Shown: positions 27,178-36,670 of the stretch, one piece after another
Numbering within the stretch: position 1 is the stretch's first letter
Layout of the letters: the number at the start of each line of letters is the position of its first letter
NCBI GenBank assembly: GCA_027063745.1
Contig: JAMORG010000029.1
Span: forward strand, 1-46,409
Direction of reading: 5' to 3'
From: Sulfurimonas sp.
GTDB lineage: Bacteria > Campylobacterota > Campylobacteria > Campylobacterales > Sulfurimonadaceae
DNA length: 46,409 bases
Translations under genes and position numbers: made by a program
Notes under the pieces: generated by a model
The model's database searches: none
The model's input: the letters and a program-made list of their open reading frames with translations, nothing else
Told to the model about the DNA's origin: nothing

Positions 27178-28797
27178 ATGAAAGAAAAAGATTTATCACA
27201 TATAAAAGTTACCGACTATGCAGGAAAGCTGGCCAAAGGGTTTCTATACAACCCTTTAACAGCTCTGCTTGCTGTATTTCTTCTTGTTTTGGGATATATT
27301 TCACTTGAAGTTATGCCGCGTGAGGAAGATCCACAAATTGCCATAAGTGGTGGTAGTGTTATCGTTGTCGCACCTGGCATGAGCCCAAAACAGGTGGAGA
27401 AGGTCATCGTAGATCCACTTGAGCAAAAACTGCGTGAGATTAAAGGGGTTGAGCATATCTACTCTATGAGCATGGAGAATGTAGCTGTTGTTAATGTAAT
27501 GTACTACATTGGACAAAACCGTGAGATATCAAACCTAAAACTCTATGACAAAGTGATGCAAAATATGGATAAGATGCCAAAAAGCATTATGCAGCCACTT
27601 GTCAAACCTTTTGATATTGATATTGATATTCCTATCGTTACTATTGCTTTTTACAGAGATCAAAACTCTCAGATTCCTTATGTAAAGTTTCTTGAAACTG
27701 TAGAAAACCTCAAACGTGATATCAGCCAGATTGAGAATGTTTCTAAAACAACACTCAAAGGTGCCCATAAAGAACAGTACAATGTAGAAGTAGATCTTGC
27801 AAAACTTAAAGGCTATCACATCTCACTCGGACAAATTATGCAAGGTATTCAAGCCATCGCAAAAATTGCTCCTGCTGTTGATACAGCTACAAAAGAGAAC
27901 AAACTAGTAGTCTTTGGTGTTAAAAATGCCATTGAAAGTGTAGAAGATGTTCAAAGTATCATTATCGCTCAGTATATGGGAAGTCCAATCTACCTGCGTG
28001 ATGTTGCAACAGTAACAGACGGCATAGATTTTCAAAATAAACAGAGTGCACTGCTTACTATGAAAGAAAACGATAAAATCCTCCAAACGAAGCAGATGAC
28101 ACTGACAGTATCAAAGCTTGCAGGGTCAAATGCTGTATTTGTCTCTGATGATGTAAAAGCAATGCTTCAAAAAAACAAAAAATATTTAGAGAATCTGGGT
28201 ATTCATTACAAAATCACCAGAGACTATGGTGTACGTGCTGATGATGCCGTAAATGAACTTGTGCATCACCTTGTCATTACCATTGCCATTATTGCTGTAA
28301 TGCTCATCTTTTTCCTTGGATGGAAAGAGTCTCTCATTGTTACCTTTACAGTACCTGCAATTTTAGCAATCACTCTTTTTGTGGCATATATGACGGGACA
28401 AACTATCAATCGTATTACACTTTTTGCATTCCTGCTATCCCTTGGACTGCTTGTTGATGCTGCGATTATTGTTATAGAAAATATTCACAGACATCTTCAT
28501 GATCATAACAGTGTACACAAAGATATGGATACGCTACTTATAAAAGCTACAGATGAGATTGGACGTCCTACAAACATTGCAACACTTGCTATCATCTTAA
28601 CAATGGTACCGATGCTGTTTGTTGGGGGAATGATGGGAGAGTTTATGAAACCTATCCCACAAAATGTCCCTGTGGCACTTCTAGCATCTTTAATAGTTGC
28701 TTATATCTTTACACCATACTTAAGTAGAAAACTACTCAAACGAAAAGAAGATGGCGCACATAAACATACACACCATACCAACAAGGAGGAGAAATAA
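27178..28797 (+). CDS. RND efflux transporter, N-terminal half (split subunit)
   Basis: 539 aa; YISLEVMPREEDPQIAISGGSVIVVAPGMSPKQVEKVIVDPLEQKLREIKGV...LLSLGLLVDAAIIVIENIHRHL; ends GAHKHTHHTNKEEK. Confidence 0.92.
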   Translation: MKEKDLSHIKVTDYAGKLAKGFLYNPLTALLAVFLLVLGYISLEVMPREEDPQIAISGGSVIVVAPGMSPKQVEKVIVDPLEQKLREIKGVEHIYSMSMENVAVVNVMYYIGQNREISNLKLYDKVMQNMDKMPKSIMQPLVKPFDIDIDIPIVTIAFYRDQNSQIPYVKFLETVENLKRDISQIENVSKTTLKGAHKEQYNVEVDLAKLKGYHISLGQIMQGIQAIAKIAPAVDTATKENKLVVFGVKNAIESVEDVQSIIIAQYMGSPIYLRDVATVTDGIDFQNKQSALLTMKENDKILQTKQMTLTVSKLAGSNAVFVSDDVKAMLQKNKKYLENLGIHYKITRDYGVRADDAVNELVHHLVITIAIIAVMLIFFLGWKESLIVTFTVPAILAITLFVAYMTGQTINRITLFAFLLSLGLLVDAAIIVIENIHRHLHDHNSVHKDMDTLLIKATDEIGRPTNIATLAIILTMVPMLFVGGMMGEFMKPIPQNVPVALLASLIVAYIFTPYLSRKLLKRKEDGAHKHTHHTNKEEK

Positions 28798-30494
28798 TGC
28801 CACACCATCACCACGAAGGTAAAAAGTTTGAAAACTTTGTATTTAATATTTTAAAAACTCCTTCTAAAAAAGTATTTGTAATCATCGCTGTAATTATTGC
28901 GCTTGTCGGAAGTATTATGATGCTGCCTACAAAAGCAGTAATGGCTAGAATGCTGCCTGGAAAAAGTGCAAATACTTTTAATGTCTATGTCACTACACCA
29001 GCTGGTAGTTCCATAGAAGAGACAAAAGCAGTTTCTCAATGTGTTGTTGATCAACTTACAAAAGAAAAAGAGATAACTGACATTGAGACATTTTTGGCAC
29101 AGGGAGCTCCACTTGACTATGCAGGTCTTGTAAAAGGAAGTGCACTTAAACAGGGTGAACGTTTTGCAGAAATCGTAGTCAATCTTACTGACAAACATGA
29201 ACGTGAAGAGAAGTCATTTACCATGGTGCATCGTCTGCGTCCTGAGATTAAAAAAGAGTGTGGAAATATCATAAAAGAGACAACTATTTCATTTATTGAG
29301 ATGCCATCAGGTCCTCCGACTTTAGCTGCAATAGCAGTCGAAGTGTATGGAGACAAAAATTCCGATGTACTTAAAGTTGCCAATGATGTTGCACATATTT
29401 TGAAAAAAACTCCAAAACTTGTTGATGTAGATATTATGAGTGAAACACCTTATGACAGATATCAACTCATACCATTAAAAGATAAAATAGCAAAAAGTGG
29501 ACTAACAGTAGAACAGGTAAACAATATTCTTTATCTTGCTTTTAAAGGGATGGAAGTTGCCGTTAAAAATACCATTGAGATAAATGATCAAGTTGGTATT
29601 TTTGTATCACTAAGCCGTGATTCAAAAAAACTTTCAAACTCTACTTTAAATGCATTAAGTGCAAAACTTTCATCTTTATATCTTATGAACAAAAAAGGTA
29701 TGATGGTTCCGCTTACAGAAATAGTTGATATTGTAAAAATAAAATCAACACCGACTATCTATCATAAAGATTTAAAAACTATGGTAAATGTCATTGCTGA
29801 GACCGATATGGAATCTCAAGTATATCCACTCTTAGAAGCTCGCCAGACAATGATAGAGTACTTCGGTGAGCATGGATATGAAGTTAGCAAAGTACCTGGT
29901 ATCACAACGTTTATGTTTGATTTGAACTTAAAAGACAAACAAACAGGTAAAGAGTATCTTATTCGCTGGGATGGTGAGATGAAAGTAACTCTTGATACTT
30001 TTAGGGACTTGGGAGCTGCATTTATCGCTGCACTGATACTTATCTATCTTTTACTTGTTATTTATTACAAATCATTTGCTATCAGTGGTATAGTTTTAGC
30101 GGGAAGCTTTCTCTCTATTATTGGAGTAATTGTTGGTCACTGGGTGGCAGATCTTGTAACAGTTGATGTTTTCTTTCTGACAGCGACATCTCTTATTGGC
30201 TTTATTGCTCTTATGGGTATTAGCTCACGTAACTCACTCTTACTCATAGACTTTGCAAAGTCACTTATGGAAGAAAAAGGTATAGAGAAGCGTCGTGCTA
30301 TTGCCATAGCAAGTGCTACACGTGCTAAACCTATTATGCTTACAGCGATTGCCATCATCTTAGGTTCTGCCCTTCTTGCAAGTGATCCTATCTTTGGTGG
30401 TCTTGGAGTTGCACTTATCTCTGGTACAGTAGCTGCAGTTATTGTATCGCTTATCTTCATTCCGGTTCTTATGGATAATACAAAAGCTCTTTAG
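28797..30494 (+). CDS. RND efflux transporter, C-terminal half (split subunit)
   Basis: 565 aa; MPHHHHEGKKFENF...MARMLPGKSANTFNVYVTTPAGSSIEETKAV...TATSLIGFIALMGISSRNSLLLIDFAKSLMEEKGIEKRRAIAIASATRAKPIMLTAIAIILG. Confidence 0.92.
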   Translation: MPHHHHEGKKFENFVFNILKTPSKKVFVIIAVIIALVGSIMMLPTKAVMARMLPGKSANTFNVYVTTPAGSSIEETKAVSQCVVDQLTKEKEITDIETFLAQGAPLDYAGLVKGSALKQGERFAEIVVNLTDKHEREEKSFTMVHRLRPEIKKECGNIIKETTISFIEMPSGPPTLAAIAVEVYGDKNSDVLKVANDVAHILKKTPKLVDVDIMSETPYDRYQLIPLKDKIAKSGLTVEQVNNILYLAFKGMEVAVKNTIEINDQVGIFVSLSRDSKKLSNSTLNALSAKLSSLYLMNKKGMMVPLTEIVDIVKIKSTPTIYHKDLKTMVNVIAETDMESQVYPLLEARQTMIEYFGEHGYEVSKVPGITTFMFDLNLKDKQTGKEYLIRWDGEMKVTLDTFRDLGAAFIAALILIYLLLVIYYKSFAISGIVLAGSFLSIIGVIVGHWVADLVTVDVFFLTATSLIGFIALMGISSRNSLLLIDFAKSLMEEKGIEKRRAIAIASATRAKPIMLTAIAIILGSALLASDPIFGGLGVALISGTVAAVIVSLIFIPVLMDNTKAL

Positions 30495-30506
30495 TAGCTT
30501 TTGTAT
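30478..30506 (+). terminator. Hairpin overlapping the end of the RND C-half gene, stop codon in the loop
   Basis: ATACAAAAGCT-CTTTAGT-AGCTTTTGTAT: 11-bp perfect stem; T-tract weak, so termination is not certain. Confidence 0.5.
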
Positions 30507-30672
30507 CTCACCCTACCCTTATCATCATAAAGACTCTCCAGCTTTAGCTATCATGCTTTCAATAAGCACTTTTATTTAGATAGAAATAAATGTAAAGAAT
30601 AGCTACTAAAAACTAATTTGTAATAACTGTATAAATAGAAAAAAGATTAAAAAGAGAAGTAAGTTAAAATAG

Positions 30673-30695
30673 ACTACCCTCAAAAAGAGAGTAGT
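30673..30695 (-). terminator. Possible terminator downstream of serA (minus strand)
   Basis: Minus strand: ACTACTCTC-TTTTT-GAGGGTAGT then CTATTTTAA; 8 of 9 bp stem. Confidence 0.5.
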
Positions 30696-30707
30696 TATAA
30701 AGAGGGA

Positions 30708-32294
30708 TTATAAACGAGCGTAGCTAACGCTTTTACAAGCTTCTAGTGATGCCAACTCTTCAAGAGCCTTATCACTTACCGGACTATCTATCAAGATAAC
30801 AGCAAGTGCCTCTTTTTGATCGTTACGAGCAAGTGAGAAGTCTGAGATATTTACATTATTCTCTGCAAGGATTGTCCCTACTTTACCAATAACACCTGGT
30901 ACATCAGAATTTTTGAAAAGAATCATATCACCTTTGATCGCTACTTCATTATCAAAACCATCAATAGATACAATTCTTTGAACACCATCGTCAAAGATAG
31001 TAGCAGAGATTGTAGTTGTACCCTCGTTTGTTGTCAGTTTTACTGTGATTAGGTTTTTATATACTTGAGAATCACCAAGATTTTCAGCTTCTATCTCGAT
31101 ACCTTTTTCTTTCGCAACAAAATCAGCATTTACATAGTTAATAGTTTCACTTGAGTGGTTCATTGCCCCTACAGTTACAAAAGTAGCAAGTGAATCAACA
31201 TAGTTACCAATCTCACCGTTTCCACTTACTTTAATAGATACAATTTTAGATTTATTGATCTGAGATGCCAAGAAACCTATCTTTTGACCCATCTCCAAAA
31301 ATGGTTTTACAAATGCTGGAATTTTGCTCTCATCAATAGGTAAGTTCATAGCATTTGGATATGCTATGCCTTTAGCTGCTGCAATTGCATTCTCAGCTGC
31401 TTGTGTACCGATGTTATACTGAGACTCATATGTATTTGCCCCTAAGTGAGGAGATACTACGATGTTGTCAAGGTCAAGCAGTTTGTTGTCCGTTGCAGGC
31501 TCTTTTACAAATACATCAATACCTGCAAAACGAATCTTACCGCTTTTAAGACCGTTGTAAAGTGCATCTTCATTGTAAAGACCACCACGCGCACAGTTAA
31601 CAAGAACAACACCATCTTTCATCTTAGCAATCTCTTCTTCACCAATGATATCAATAGTCTCTTTGTTTTTTGGTGTATGGATTGTAATAACATCACAAGC
31701 CAAGATATCATCAAAGTTCTTTGTGTATGTCATATCAAGATCAGTTACTTTTGAAGGGTTGATATATGGATCGTATGCAACGATGTCCATCTCAAAAGCA
31801 CGTGCTCGTTTTGCAACACGACTACCAATGTTACCAAAACCGATAACACCAAGTTTTTTACCTTTGAGCTCATACCCGTACCACTTCTCACGTTTCCAGA
31901 TTCTCTGGTTTTTAAGATGATCATGAGAGTATGGAAACATTCTCATACAAGAAAGCATATGTGTCATAGTAAGCTCAACTGCAGCAATAGTATTTGCAGT
32001 TGGTACATTCATAACAATAATACCTTTTTTAGAACATCCAGGAATATCAACATTGTCAACACCCACACCGGCACGAACAATCGCTTTTAATCTGTCTGCG
32101 TGAGCTAAAAAGAACTCATCAACATCAGTAGAACTTCTTGTGATCGCAACATCTGCAGTAGGAATAATCTTCTCTACAAGCTCTTTTTTATCAACATCAG
32201 CTGCCATTACAAAGTTAATGGCTTCATCTTCCTCTAGCATTTTCAGACCAGCTTCATGAATATGGTCACATACTACTACTGTATATTTTTGCAT
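30708..32294 (-). CDS. serA: D-3-phosphoglycerate dehydrogenase (long form with ASB and ACT domains)
   Basis: 528 aa; KKLGVIGFGNIGSRVAKRARAFEMDIVAYDPY...NCARGGLYNEDALYNGLKSGKIRFAGIDVF...C-terminal ACT DVPGVIGKVGTILAENNVNISDFSLAR. Confidence 0.97.
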   Translation of the reverse strand: MQKYTVVVCDHIHEAGLKMLEEDEAINFVMAADVDKKELVEKIIPTADVAITRSSTDVDEFFLAHADRLKAIVRAGVGVDNVDIPGCSKKGIIVMNVPTANTIAAVELTMTHMLSCMRMFPYSHDHLKNQRIWKREKWYGYELKGKKLGVIGFGNIGSRVAKRARAFEMDIVAYDPYINPSKVTDLDMTYTKNFDDILACDVITIHTPKNKETIDIIGEEEIAKMKDGVVLVNCARGGLYNEDALYNGLKSGKIRFAGIDVFVKEPATDNKLLDLDNIVVSPHLGANTYESQYNIGTQAAENAIAAAKGIAYPNAMNLPIDESKIPAFVKPFLEMGQKIGFLASQINKSKIVSIKVSGNGEIGNYVDSLATFVTVGAMNHSSETINYVNADFVAKEKGIEIEAENLGDSQVYKNLITVKLTTNEGTTTISATIFDDGVQRIVSIDGFDNEVAIKGDMILFKNSDVPGVIGKVGTILAENNVNISDFSLARNDQKEALAVILIDSPVSDKALEELASLEACKSVSYARL

Positions 32295-32295
32295 T

Positions 32296-32775
32296 TTAAT
32301 CCTCTTTATATGGCTTAATTTGAGCCGAAATTTTGTAGTTTTTCAACACTCGAACAAGAGAGTGTAATTTATCAACATTTTGTGAATAAATAAGTAATTC
32401 TAAACCGCTTCTGTCTTTTTTTAAGAAATATTTCAGACCATGATTTTTCAGCTCTTCTTTTAAACAGAAAAGTTGATAAGGATCTTTAATAAAAGCTGAC
32501 AGTTTGTAGGTTATAGTTTTAGTTATTTTTTCATCTAAATCTACTTTAAGATAAATCTCATTAACAGGATAGAAGTAGCCCTCTTTTTTTGTTTTATAGA
32601 GATGGTTTAACCAAAGTTTTTCTGGTTGATTTGAATGTTTTTGTTTCTCTAACTCAAGGGGTTTGTTTTCAGTAACTATATCTTCATCTGAATTTATAGA
32701 GACTAGAAAAATGACAATGAAGAGTAACACTCCCAATGTAAAAAGAGGAGCGAACCACTTCATTATCTTTTGCAT
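32296..32775 (-). CDS. Hypothetical membrane-anchored protein (single N-terminal TM)
   Basis: 159 aa; N-terminal TM (APLFTLGVLLFIVIFLVSI), soluble C-terminal domain; located between rpsA and serA. Confidence 0.7.
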   Translation of the reverse strand: MQKIMKWFAPLFTLGVLLFIVIFLVSINSDEDIVTENKPLELEKQKHSNQPEKLWLNHLYKTKKEGYFYPVNEIYLKVDLDEKITKTITYKLSAFIKDPYQLFCLKEELKNHGLKYFLKKDRSGLELLIYSQNVDKLHSLVRVLKNYKISAQIKPYKED

Positions 32776-32787
32776 CTACAAAGAGAC

Positions 32788-34446
32788 TTACTTCAATTTG
32801 TCTTTAATTAAGTCACCTAGAGAGTGTGACTCATTATCATTAATTTCTTCAAGCATTGCTTGATTTTTAATGTAATCTAATTTTTTAACAGAAAGGCGAA
32901 TACGGTCACGACGAGTATCAATGTTTGCAACTGCTGCTTCAATCTCTTGACCAATCTCTAACTCTTCTTTGTTAAGTGGAGCTAAATCTTCATCACGGAT
33001 AAGTGCATCAACACCATCTTCTAAAGAAACAAATACTCCGAAATCTTTGATGTCACGGATAGTACCTTTAACAACAGAGTTTACTTTGTGAGTCTTAGCA
33101 AATTTATCTACTGGAGACTCTAAAAGAGTTTTTCTGTTAAGAGAGATCTTTTGATCTTGCTCATTGATTTTAGCGATTTTCACTTCTACTTCATCACCAG
33201 ATTTAAAAGTCTCTTTTGCTTTTGTGTTTTTATCCCATGAGATATCTTGGTTATGTAAAAGACCTTCAACATCATCAATACGAACAAATGCACCAAAGTC
33301 AGTAAGTGAAGTGATAACACCAGTTACAACATCACCTTCTCTGTAGTTTTTAACGAACTCATCAAATGGTTTTGGAAGAAGACGTTTAAGTGATACACGA
33401 AGTTTATGAGTCTCAGGATTGATCTCAATTACTTCAACATCAATCTCTTGACCTACTTCTAAGTAGTCTGCAGGGTTTTTAACATTTTTATTCCAACTGA
33501 TCTCTGAAATATGTAAGAAACCTTCAATGTCATTTCCAAGGTCAACAAATACACCGTAGTTTTCAATATTTGAAACTGTTACAGTGATAGTATCACCTTC
33601 GTCAAGTTCTTGCTCTACTTCAGCCCATGGATCTGGGTGAACAGCTTTGATCGAAAGTGAAAGATGACGCTTGTCTTTGTCATAGTTGATAGCTTTAACA
33701 GTTACCGTATCACCCTCTTTGTAAAGTTTAGATGGGTTAACCGGCCCTTTGTAAGAGATCTCGTTATAGTGAACAAGACCATCAACACCACCAACATCAA
33801 CAAACATACCGTATGAAGTGATTTTTTTGATAGTACCTTCAACTACAACATCTTCTGCCATAAGTTGATCAATGATCTCTTTTTTCTTCTTACGCTCTTC
33901 GTTGAAAAGTTTTCTACGAGATACAATGATAGAGTTTTCTTCTGGATCGATTTTAACTACCTGTGCTTTGATCTTACGACCAACAACATCATCACTCTCT
34001 TTAAAAGCAGCGAGTGAACGTGGCATAAAGAAAGATACTGCATCAGACTCTACTACATAACCACCACGATTTTTCTTAGTGATTACACCTTCGATTACTA
34101 GATCTTCATAGTCATCTTTGTGAGCATCGATAAACTCGATAGTTTTCTCTTGCTCTAAAACTTTTTTGTAAGAGATCTTAGGACGCTCATTATAGTATCC
34201 CATGATCATTACTTTGATCTTATCACCTACATTGAACTTAAGTTCACCATTCTCATCACGGATCTCATCTAGGTTGATGATACCTTCTAGTTTATCACCA
34301 ACACCTACGAGTGCTCTGTTATCATCCGCTTGGATCTCTACTATCTCACCTTCTACGATGCGACTTGCTTCTTGTTGTTTTTCACTTGCAGCAAACATCT
34401 CTGCAAAATTTTCTTCTTCTTCGAATACTTCGTTATCGAACGCCAT
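32788..34446 (-). CDS. rpsA: 30S ribosomal protein S1
   Basis: 552 aa; repeated S1 domains (GTIKKITSYGMFVDVGGVDGLVHYNEIS, VSNIENYGVFVDLGNDIEGFLHISEISW, GVITSLTDFGAFVRIDDVEGLLHNQDISW). Confidence 0.97.
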   Translation of the reverse strand: MAFDNEVFEEEENFAEMFAASEKQQEASRIVEGEIVEIQADDNRALVGVGDKLEGIINLDEIRDENGELKFNVGDKIKVMIMGYYNERPKISYKKVLEQEKTIEFIDAHKDDYEDLVIEGVITKKNRGGYVVESDAVSFFMPRSLAAFKESDDVVGRKIKAQVVKIDPEENSIIVSRRKLFNEERKKKKEIIDQLMAEDVVVEGTIKKITSYGMFVDVGGVDGLVHYNEISYKGPVNPSKLYKEGDTVTVKAINYDKDKRHLSLSIKAVHPDPWAEVEQELDEGDTITVTVSNIENYGVFVDLGNDIEGFLHISEISWNKNVKNPADYLEVGQEIDVEVIEINPETHKLRVSLKRLLPKPFDEFVKNYREGDVVTGVITSLTDFGAFVRIDDVEGLLHNQDISWDKNTKAKETFKSGDEVEVKIAKINEQDQKISLNRKTLLESPVDKFAKTHKVNSVVKGTIRDIKDFGVFVSLEDGVDALIRDEDLAPLNKEELEIGQEIEAAVANIDTRRDRIRLSVKKLDYIKNQAMLEEINDNESHSLGDLIKDKLK

Positions 34447-34553
34447 TACCTATTTCCTCTGTTACATAAAAATTGCGTGATTATAACGAAATAATGATTA
34501 TATAGGTATTAAAGACGAAAGAAAGTTAAGAAAAAGTGAAAAGTATCAAAAGT

Positions 34554-35390
34554 CTATGACTTATTGATACCTTTTTGTATGGCATCTACCACATTTTGAA
34601 TGATCCAGTCAGGAGTCGATGCCCCTGCCGAGATACCGCAGAGCTCTTTACCTTCAAACCATGAAAAATCCAACTCTTTTTCATCTTCGATATGGTAAGA
34701 GTCTTTGCAGTTCTCATAGGCAATATTAAAAAGCTGTTTTGTATTTGATGAGTTTTTCCCACCAATGATAATCATCACATCAGCCTCTTTAGAGAGCTTG
34801 CGAACGGCATCTTGATTCTCAAATGTCGCATTACAGATAGTATTAAAGACACGCACCTCTTTATAACGAGGTATAAGGTAGTTTGCAATTTCAAGATAAT
34901 CTTCGACTTTACGTGTGGTTTGAGCAATCAGAGCTATACGTTCATGCAGTTTTAAATCTTGTAAATCTTTTACATCTGTAACAACATAGGCACCGTGAGT
35001 AGCATATGACTTTACCCCTTTTATCTCGGGGTGTTTTTCATCTCCAAAGATGACCACATCATAACCCGCTTCACTCATCTCTTGTGCAATCTCTTGAGGT
35101 TTTGTAACAAACGGACAGGTTGCATCAACGACATCCACTCCGCTCTCTTTAAGTGCTTTAAGTTCATCTTTTACTATTCCGTGTGTTCTAACAATCGCTT
35201 TGTCACCCGGCTTAAATGTTTTAAAATCTTCAACAAGTCCTACTTTAAAGTCAGTATCGAGTCTTGCTATCTCTTTTGAATTATGAATGAGTGGTCCATA
35301 GGTTGCCGCATTTTGATTCTCTTCTGCTATTTTAATAGCCCGCTTAACACCAAAACAAAAACCATAACTCTCTGCTAATTCTATCTTCAT
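34554..35390 (-). CDS. ispH: 4-hydroxy-3-methylbut-2-enyl diphosphate reductase
   Basis: 278 aa; [24 protein letters not shown]...[15 protein letters not shown]...[15 protein letters not shown]...[15 protein letters not shown]. Confidence 0.97.
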   Translation of the reverse strand: MKIELAESYGFCFGVKRAIKIAEENQNAATYGPLIHNSKEIARLDTDFKVGLVEDFKTFKPGDKAIVRTHGIVKDELKALKESGVDVVDATCPFVTKPQEIAQEMSEAGYDVVIFGDEKHPEIKGVKSYATHGAYVVTDVKDLQDLKLHERIALIAQTTRKVEDYLEIANYLIPRYKEVRVFNTICNATFENQDAVRKLSKEADVMIIIGGKNSSNTKQLFNIAYENCKDSYHIEDEKELDFSWFEGKELCGISAGASTPDWIIQNVVDAIQKGINKS

Positions 35391-36670
35391 AATTGAAATT
35401 CCACACTTGTAATTTTTTCTAAAAGCTCAAAGAAGTTTGGAAAAGAGGTATTTATACACTCCAAGTCAGTCACTTCCATACCACAGCGAAGTCCTGCGAT
35501 GATAAAGCTCATAGCGATTCTATGATCTCCGTCACTGTCTACTTTTGCAGCCTTCAACTCTCCACCGATGATCTTATAACCATCTTTATACTCTTCTACC
35601 TCTATACCACAAGCTCTAAGACCCTCTACAACGGTAGAAATTCTGTCAGACTCTTTTACGCGCAGCTCTTCAGCATTTTTAACAATACTCTCACCTTTGG
35701 CACACGCCATAGCGATGCTTAGTGCCGGCAGTTCGTCAATAAGCCATGAAATATTTTCTTCAACCACTATGCCATGCAATGGTGCATATTTGACTGTAAT
35801 GTTACCTATTGGTTCATACTTGTCATCTGTAAGCTCATAAATAATGTCAGCACCCATTCGCTCGAGTGCTTTAAAAGCCTCTATACGCGTAGGGTTTAGT
35901 GTTACTCCCTCGATGACTACTTCACTACCCGGTGTAATAGCCGCAGCAACTGCAAAGAAAAATGCAGATGATGGGTCAGCCGGTACGCGGATTTTAAGAG
36001 GAGAGAGAAGTTTTTTCATAGGTTTGATTGTCGTAGTAAGTCCATCTACACTAAGCTCTGCACCCATACCCTGCAGCATACGCTCCGTATGATCGCGTGA
36101 GAGCTCAGGCTCACTATACTTACACTCACCATCAGCCCGAAGGGCTGCTAATATCATACAAGACTTTACTTGTGCAGAGGCAATTTTACTCTCATAGTCA
36201 AAAGCTTTGAGTGATGCTCCACGAATACTAAGCGGTGCTAAATCACCATGCTCACGCCCGTCAATTTTTGCACCAATGCTTATTAGTGGTGCAGTCACAC
36301 GTTTCATAGGACGACGACGCAGGTACTTGTCACCTGTTAAGACGAAATGCCCCTCTGCAGAGCTGAGTAGCCCACAAAAAAGGCGCATTCCAGTTCCAGA
36401 GTTTCCACAATCAAGAATCTCAAATGGCTCTTTTATGCCATCACTAGATATCTTAATGACTTCACCGTCATCTTCAATATTTGCACCAAGATTTTTAACA
36501 ATTTCCAAAGAGTTGAGTGTATCTTCAGCACGTAAAAAGTTACGTACTTCACTCACCCCATCAGCTAGCATTGCAAACATCACACTTCTGTGTGAGATCG
36601 ACTTATCAGGTGCAATCTTGTCTGTTTTAAATGAAAAACTCTTCGCAGGAGCAACCACTACACTTTGCAT
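35387..36670 (-). CDS. aroA: 3-phosphoshikimate 1-carboxyvinyltransferase
   Basis: 427 aa; [17 protein letters not shown]...[17 protein letters not shown]...[20 protein letters not shown]...[15 protein letters not shown]. Confidence 0.97.
   Translation of the reverse strand: MQSVVVAPAKSFSFKTDKIAPDKSISHRSVMFAMLADGVSEVRNFLRAEDTLNSLEIVKNLGANIEDDGEVIKISSDGIKEPFEILDCGNSGTGMRLFCGLLSSAEGHFVLTGDKYLRRRPMKRVTAPLISIGAKIDGREHGDLAPLSIRGASLKAFDYESKIASAQVKSCMILAALRADGECKYSEPELSRDHTERMLQGMGAELSVDGLTTTIKPMKKLLSPLKIRVPADPSSAFFFAVAAAITPGSEVVIEGVTLNPTRIEAFKALERMGADIIYELTDDKYEPIGNITVKYAPLHGIVVEENISWLIDELPALSIAMACAKGESIVKNAEELRVKESDRISTVVEGLRACGIEVEEYKDGYKIIGGELKAAKVDSDGDHRIAMSFIIAGLRCGMEVTDLECINTSFPNFFELLEKITSVEFQL

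Noticed and set aside
28780-28810. RND split as an assembly or sequencing frameshift
   Set aside because: The second ORF has its own strong SD (AAGGAGG) at proper spacing and a TAATG coupling; more consistent with real fission, though read-level confirmation is needed.
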